This document shows positions 60,568 to 64,000 of a stretch of 64,000 bases of DNA, in pieces. Source of the stretch: an uncultured Eubacterium sp. (lineage in GTDB: Bacteria > Bacillota > Clostridia > Lachnospirales > Lachnospiraceae); the NCBI GenBank assembly GCA_958446835.1, contig CAUCXT010000006.1, positions 1-64,000 on the forward strand, in the 5' to 3' direction. How positions within the stretch are numbered: position 1 is the first letter of the stretch; every line of letters starts with the position of its first letter. The position numbers were made by a program, and so were the translations under genes. The notes under the pieces are model-generated. The model did no database searches. It was not told the DNA's origin and was given only the letters and a program-made list of their open reading frames with translations.

Positions 60568-60783
60568 ATGTTTATAAAGGATGATAATACCTATAACGAT
60601 ATAAGGGAAAAATCGTTAAACCAGTGGCTTGACGAGATGGAAAAGCATGAGGATATCGCGGTGCGCGGAGGTGTTAAGCTCACCCGCGAGTATGTCCGGC
60701 ACCTTAAGGATGAGATAGAGAGACTTAAGGGTGAGAATGAGTTGAAGAACAGCTATCTCAAGAAGATGAGCAACAGAAAATAA
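60568..60783 (+). CDS. Small coiled-coil protein of unknown function
   Basis: A 71-residue charged protein from ATG 60568, with TTGGAGAAG upstream. The C-terminal half (VRHLKDEIERLKGENELKNSYLKKM) has clear heptads. It follows the DegV gene by 61 nt and ends before a terminator, so the two likely share a transcript. I do not recognise a family. Confidence 0.6.
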   Translation: MFIKDDNTYNDIREKSLNQWLDEMEKHEDIAVRGGVKLTREYVRHLKDEIERLKGENELKNSYLKKMSNRK

Positions 60784-60823
60784 GTGGTATCAAAATTTTA
60801 AAAGTGAATTTGATGAAAAGAAG

Positions 60824-60865
60824 AAGGTCTGCTGGGCATGCAAAAGTGTACCCGCAGACCTTTTT
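60824..60865 (+). terminator. Terminator
   Basis: AAGGTCTGC (60824-60832) pairs with GCAGACCTT (60854-60862), extended by GGG/CCC and followed by T. Confidence 0.8.
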
Positions 60866-61048
60866 CAATTAATTAATGGGATTCGTGTGGAAAAACACAT
60901 CATATGCACTTGTAGATTTAATTGGCGGATTTTGTCAAATTAATCTTAATAGGAAAGCTAAGTTGTCAATGAATCATTCAGAATAAAATTAAAAAACTGA
61001 GAGGTGAGTTTTTCATTACAAAAAAGAGGCATTTCATTACATCCTGCA

Positions 61049-61075
61049 TAAATTTACCCCATTGTATGTCGATAC
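61049..61075 (+). promoter_or_regulatory. Sigma-28 (FliA/SigD) like promoter
   Basis: TAAA (61049-61052), 15-bp spacer, GTCGATAC (61068-61075), close to TAAA-N15-GCCGATAT used for late flagellar genes. It lies about 170 bp before two genes whose first product begins like FlgL. Confidence 0.55.
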
Positions 61076-61084
61076 CATAAGCAT

Positions 61085-61135
61085 AGAGATGCTTATAGCA
61101 GAGGGATGCTTATAGCATAGAGATGCTTACAGCAT
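61085..61135 (+). repeat. Three 17-bp tandem repeats
   Basis: AGAGATGCTTATAGCAG, AGGGATGCTTATAGCAT and AGAGATGCTTACAGCAT lie end to end. Each contains the near-palindrome ATGCT-tat-AGCAT. They sit just downstream of the sigma-28-like promoter, in the leader. The rest of 60866-61243 holds no gene. Confidence 0.75.
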
Positions 61136-61162
61136 ATAGAATGTGCTTAGGCATAAATCCAA

Positions 61163-61214
61163 TAGGTAATTGCACAGCATATGATTATCGCATACTAAAT
61201 TTCGCAATTACCTA
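61163..61214. repeat. Minimal element A (52 bp)
   Basis: Perfect 11-bp ends TAGGTAATTGC (61163-61173) and GCAATTACCTA (61204-61214) match the termini of element A, with the TTTCGCAATTA tail seen at 3937 and 17752. The interior is lost. Confidence 0.6.
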
Positions 61215-61243
61215 ACATAAATAAAAAGGCAGGAGGTAATCGT

Positions 61244-61894
61244 ATGAGAATCACTAATCAGTTGCTTACAAGTACAGCAAAAAAAGGAGGAATCACCATC
61301 AACAGAAGGACACTTCTTGACATGCTGGGGTACAGTTCTGCGACTGTCGGCAGCAATCTGGGGGCATACAGTTCAGTCAAGACAACGAGCTACACTAAGC
61401 TTGAGAAGGCTTCAAAGGAGCTGACGCAGAACGCAAAGAAGCTCACAGCTTCCGATGAGAAATCCCTGTTTGGCAAGGCGTTGATAAGCGGAAGCACGAA
61501 GGATATCACATCCACGGTAAGTGATATGGTTGAGCAGTACAATCAGACATTAAAGCAGCTTGGAACAACGGGTGATGTCATGGGTAAGCTCTACAAGCAG
61601 GAGTTAAGTGCCATCTTTGAGGATAACAAGGAAGCGTTAAAGAGCGTTGGAATCACGCAGGAGAAGGACGGAAGCCTCACTGTTGATGAGAAGGTGCTGC
61701 AGAGCGCGGATATCGATACACTTAAGAAGGTATTCGGAAGCGGAAGCGATTTCAGTTCGAGACTTGGCGCGGTCGGCGAATATGTAAACAAATATGCCAC
61801 AGCCAATCTTGACAGCATTACGAGCACCTATAACTCCAATGGCACAGCGTACACGTCGGGAAGCTACACAGCAAAATATAATTTTTGGGGATAA
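61244..61894 (+). CDS. Conserved protein with flagellar-like features
   Basis: A 216-residue protein with AGGAGGTAA before the ATG. It begins MRITNQLLTS, like hook-associated FlgL. The middle (VSDMVEQYNQTLKQLGTTG, about 88-106) and the C-terminal segment (FGSGSDFSSRLGAVGEYVNKYA) resemble the C-terminal part of FliD-type proteins. There is no signal peptide. With the sigma-28-like promoter, a motility-linked role is plausible, but I cannot name it. The partner gene begins seven bases later. Confidence 0.55.
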   Translation: MRITNQLLTSTAKKGGITINRRTLLDMLGYSSATVGSNLGAYSSVKTTSYTKLEKASKELTQNAKKLTASDEKSLFGKALISGSTKDITSTVSDMVEQYNQTLKQLGTTGDVMGKLYKQELSAIFEDNKEALKSVGITQEKDGSLTVDEKVLQSADIDTLKKVFGSGSDFSSRLGAVGEYVNKYATANLDSITSTYNSNGTAYTSGSYTAKYNFWG

Positions 61895-61900
61895 AAGCGT

Positions 61901-62569
61901 ATGAGTGTTACAATTAATTTGTCATCCAATGGAAAAATGTCGAGCATGCTGTCAAATAACAGTATGCTAAAGAGCACAAAAGAAAAGCTGCAAAGACAGA
62001 CAGAGCGCGACAACAAGGTAGCTTTTTTCGAGGCGCAGAAGGAAAATCTTAAAAAGACAGAGGCTTCGGACGTTGAAGGTATAGCTAAGAAGCTTGAGCT
62101 TTTTAATTCGTATGAGGATGAGATTAAGGCGGTGAAGCAGGAGTACAACAGCTCACAGATGTTTTATGCGATGGACGAGGCGCGGGAGCGCGGCGAGAAG
62201 CTTGCTGAGGCTGCCAAGAAGAATAAGCCTAAGACCGAGGAGGAGAGAAAGAAGGAAGCTCTCAAGGAGGCTGAAGGTGATGAGTCCGGTGACGGCATGC
62301 TTTCCGAGATTATGGACACACTTGATGAGATTGAGGAGAAGCAGCTTGAGGCGGCTGAGAGTACAGCGGGACAGACTGAGGAAGCACTGTTACAGGATAG
62401 TATGAAAGATGATACCTTGGTAAATGATGTAGCCGGAAGTGCGGAAAACGTAACGTCCGCTTCGTATGCGGAACAGGGAAAGACCGCTGAGACAGCAGCG
62501 GAGAACGGCAATGTGGTACCGGATAAATACAGTCATAAGAATTATGTGCCGTTTGATGTGAGAATATAA
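61901..62569 (+). CDS. Unknown acidic coiled-coil protein
   Basis: A 222-residue protein dominated by charged helix (about 25-150), rich in Lys and Glu (KKNKPKTEEERKKEALKEAE), with a Ser/Ala/Glu-rich C-terminal half. It has no membrane segment or signal peptide. It is the second gene of the two-gene unit behind the sigma-28-like promoter. Homology is not recognised; a structural or chaperone-like partner of the first protein is one guess. Confidence 0.5.
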   Translation: MSVTINLSSNGKMSSMLSNNSMLKSTKEKLQRQTERDNKVAFFEAQKENLKKTEASDVEGIAKKLELFNSYEDEIKAVKQEYNSSQMFYAMDEARERGEKLAEAAKKNKPKTEEERKKEALKEAEGDESGDGMLSEIMDTLDEIEEKQLEAAESTAGQTEEALLQDSMKDDTLVNDVAGSAENVTSASYAEQGKTAETAAENGNVVPDKYSHKNYVPFDVRI

Positions 62570-62605
62570 AAAGTATGAGCGACAGGATGAGTTAAATCAG
62601 AAGAG

Positions 62606-62673
62606 CCCCCGGTGTGGAGATTGCTATGTGCAGTAAAGATGTATATAGCAGTCTCCAGCCGGGGGGATTTTTT
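62606..62673 (+). terminator. Long terminator
   Basis: CCCCCGG (62606-62612) pairs with CCGGGGG (62659-62665), with inner TGGAGA/TCTCCA and TGCTAT/ATAGCA stems, then TTTTTT. Confidence 0.85.
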
Positions 62674-62724
62674 AATAGTAGGAAATTATGTTGAAATTCT
62701 AAGTTATACTTATATTTTCACAAA

Positions 62725-64000
62725 TCAGTTTTTGCCGTATTTCACCGACGGACGGTACACCATAAGCGCGATAAATATAAGCACCGCCGTTGTCGACAGG
62801 CTGATTGGGTAGGCGAGCATGAGTGCACCGAAGGTTCTGTGTGCGGCAAAATATGTGTACACCCACACGATTCTCACGGCACACACGCCGATGATTGTGA
62901 GCACGGCAGGTACCAGCGATATCCCGAAGCCACGCAGATAGCCGGACATTATCTCGTATATCATGCTGAATATGTAAGCGATGAAGATGAGAACCAGACG
63001 CGTGTAGCCAATCTCAATTACCTGTGGGTCGCTGTTAAAGATGGACAGCAACATCCTTCCGCACAGGAGGATGACCACGATGGAGACAAAGCAGGTAATT
63101 GCCGCTTCGCAAAGGCACAGAATGAGTGTGCGCTTGCAGCGCTTTATCTGCTTTGCGCCGTAGTTCTGACCCACAAAGGTTGTACATGCCTGGCTGAACG
63201 AGTTGAATATGTAGTAAACGAATATTTCTATGTTGTAGGCGGCGCTTGAGGCTGCTATTACAACGGTTCCGAGGCTGTTGATTGCCGCCTGGATGACGAT
63301 GTTTGCTAGGTTGAACACCGCGCTCTGTATTCCTGCGGGCAGACCTATCTTTATGATTTTTCCAAGACATTCTTTGTCAATTCCGAGCTTTTTCACATCG
63401 ATACGGATAACCTTGTCCGTGTGCATAAGCCGCACGAAGAGAACGGCGGAGCTTACGGTGTTGGATATGACGGTTGCGATGGCAACACCGTTTACCGTCA
63501 TTTTTAGCAGCACAACGAAGAACAGGTTTAAAAGTACATTCAATACGCCGGACAGTGCAAGCGCCTGCAACGGTATTTTCGTGTCGCCGGTGCTTCTAAA
63601 TATCGCTGCCTCAAAATTATATAAGAATATGACCGGCATGCCGATGAGATATATCCTTATGTACATGAGCGCGTAGTCGAACACATCATCCGGGACGTTT
63701 AAAAGGCGCAGTATATATCCGATGAACAACTCACCGAGTACAGTGACGAGCAGTCCTCCGATAAGTGAGGTTATGATTGAGGTGTGAACCGCTTTCTGGA
63801 CGGTCTTGTTGTCACCACGCCCGATGGCGTTGGAGATTACCATGTTGGTTCCGAGGGAAATTCCGATGAACAGGTTTAAAAGCATGCCTATAATCGGGGT
63901 GTTCGCGCCGACTGCGGCGATGGCTGCCGTCCTGTCGGTTGCGGCGAAGTTGCCGACAATCGCGATATCCGAGGCGTTAAAGAGCTGTTCAAGGATTCCG
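62725..64000 (-). CDS. MATE-family efflux transporter (partial)
   Basis: The frame is open to the window edge, so the N-terminus is missing; about 425 residues are visible. Near the edge it reads LEQLFNASDIAIVGNFA, the conserved MATE segment that follows TM1. About ten more TMs follow, including the second-half repeat LGIDKECLGKIIKIGLPAGIQSA. MATE proteins export cations or drugs using Na+ or H+ gradients. The substrate is not predictable. Confidence 0.9.
   Translation of the reverse strand, partial: GILEQLFNASDIAIVGNFAATDRTAAIAAVGANTPIIGMLLNLFIGISLGTNMVISNAIGRGDNKTVQKAVHTSIITSLIGGLLVTVLGELFIGYILRLLNVPDDVFDYALMYIRIYLIGMPVIFLYNFEAAIFRSTGDTKIPLQALALSGVLNVLLNLFFVVLLKMTVNGVAIATVISNTVSSAVLFVRLMHTDKVIRIDVKKLGIDKECLGKIIKIGLPAGIQSAVFNLANIVIQAAINSLGTVVIAASSAAYNIEIFVYYIFNSFSQACTTFVGQNYGAKQIKRCKRTLILCLCEAAITCFVSIVVILLCGRMLLSIFNSDPQVIEIGYTRLVLIFIAYIFSMIYEIMSGYLRGFGISLVPAVLTIIGVCAVRIVWVYTYFAAHRTFGALMLAYPISLSTTAVLIFIALMVYRPSVKYGKN

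Overview
The window looks like a chromosomal stretch from an anaerobic, probably motile, gut-type Clostridia of the Lachnospiraceae (Lachnospira / Roseburia / Butyrivibrio-like). The case rests on moderate GC, AGGAGG ribosome binding sites, a Clostridia-type fatty-acid gene order with FabK, a DUF6472-like small protein, many c-di-GMP proteins, and two identical tRNA-Gly(GCC) genes. I see no phage, transposase, plasmid or CRISPR genes. Intergenic space does hold two families of short palindromic MITE-like elements, called A and B here.

Layout. 0.1-6 kb: a Bce-type peptide-resistance module, with response regulator, intramembrane-sensing kinase, XRE regulator, then ATPase and FtsX-type permease. 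A textbook-looking BceR site precedes the transporter, and an element A copy sits between its two genes. 6-9.3 kb: PAS-GAF-GGDEF protein and DEAD-box RNA helicase. 9.3-14.5 kb: ZIP metal transporter with a tiny translationally coupled membrane ORF and a possible metal-repressor operator, then a PhnD-C-E-E type ABC importer. 14.5-17.2 kb: membrane GGDEF-EAL protein and a small conserved protein. 17.2-22.5 kb: element B, a strong promoter and half of element A in front of a zinc importer (znuA-C-B), followed by a Y-family polymerase with a non-canonical start codon and its YolD-like partner. 22.5-25.7 kb: DUF3810 membrane protein (minus strand), PilZ protein and HD-GYP phosphodiesterase. 25.7-33.1 kb: structured leader and glutamate synthase gltB-gltD, then a double-GNAT acetyltransferase. 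33.1-46.9 kb: PepF, tRNA-Gly, a ten-gene fatty-acid operon (acpP, fabK, fabG, fabF, accB, fabZ, accC, accD, accA, acyl-CoA ligase) that lacks fabD and fabH, a PAS/wHTH regulator, and the second tRNA-Gly with a hairpin mini-element at its 3' end. 47-52.5 kb: AIM24-family protein, YqeY, an HTH-AAA-PD-(D/E)XK fusion behind four 32-bp iterons, and an unknown repeat-rich protein. 52.6-56.2 kb: divergent heparinase II/III-like and GH88 genes for degrading uronic-acid polysaccharide. 56.2-64 kb: a frameshifted MCP-PilZ gene, tandem B elements, small Cys-rich proteins, DegV, two proteins behind a sigma-28-like promoter, and a MATE transporter running off the end.

Two themes recur. At least five proteins make, break or bind c-di-GMP (6.1, 14.6, 24.0, 24.6 and 56.3 kb), which together with the sigma-28-like promoter points to motility control. 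The other theme is metal and envelope homeostasis (ZIP, Znu, Bce). The most unusual item is the HTH-AAA-nuclease gene: its promoter is embedded in four DNA repeats exactly 32 bp apart.
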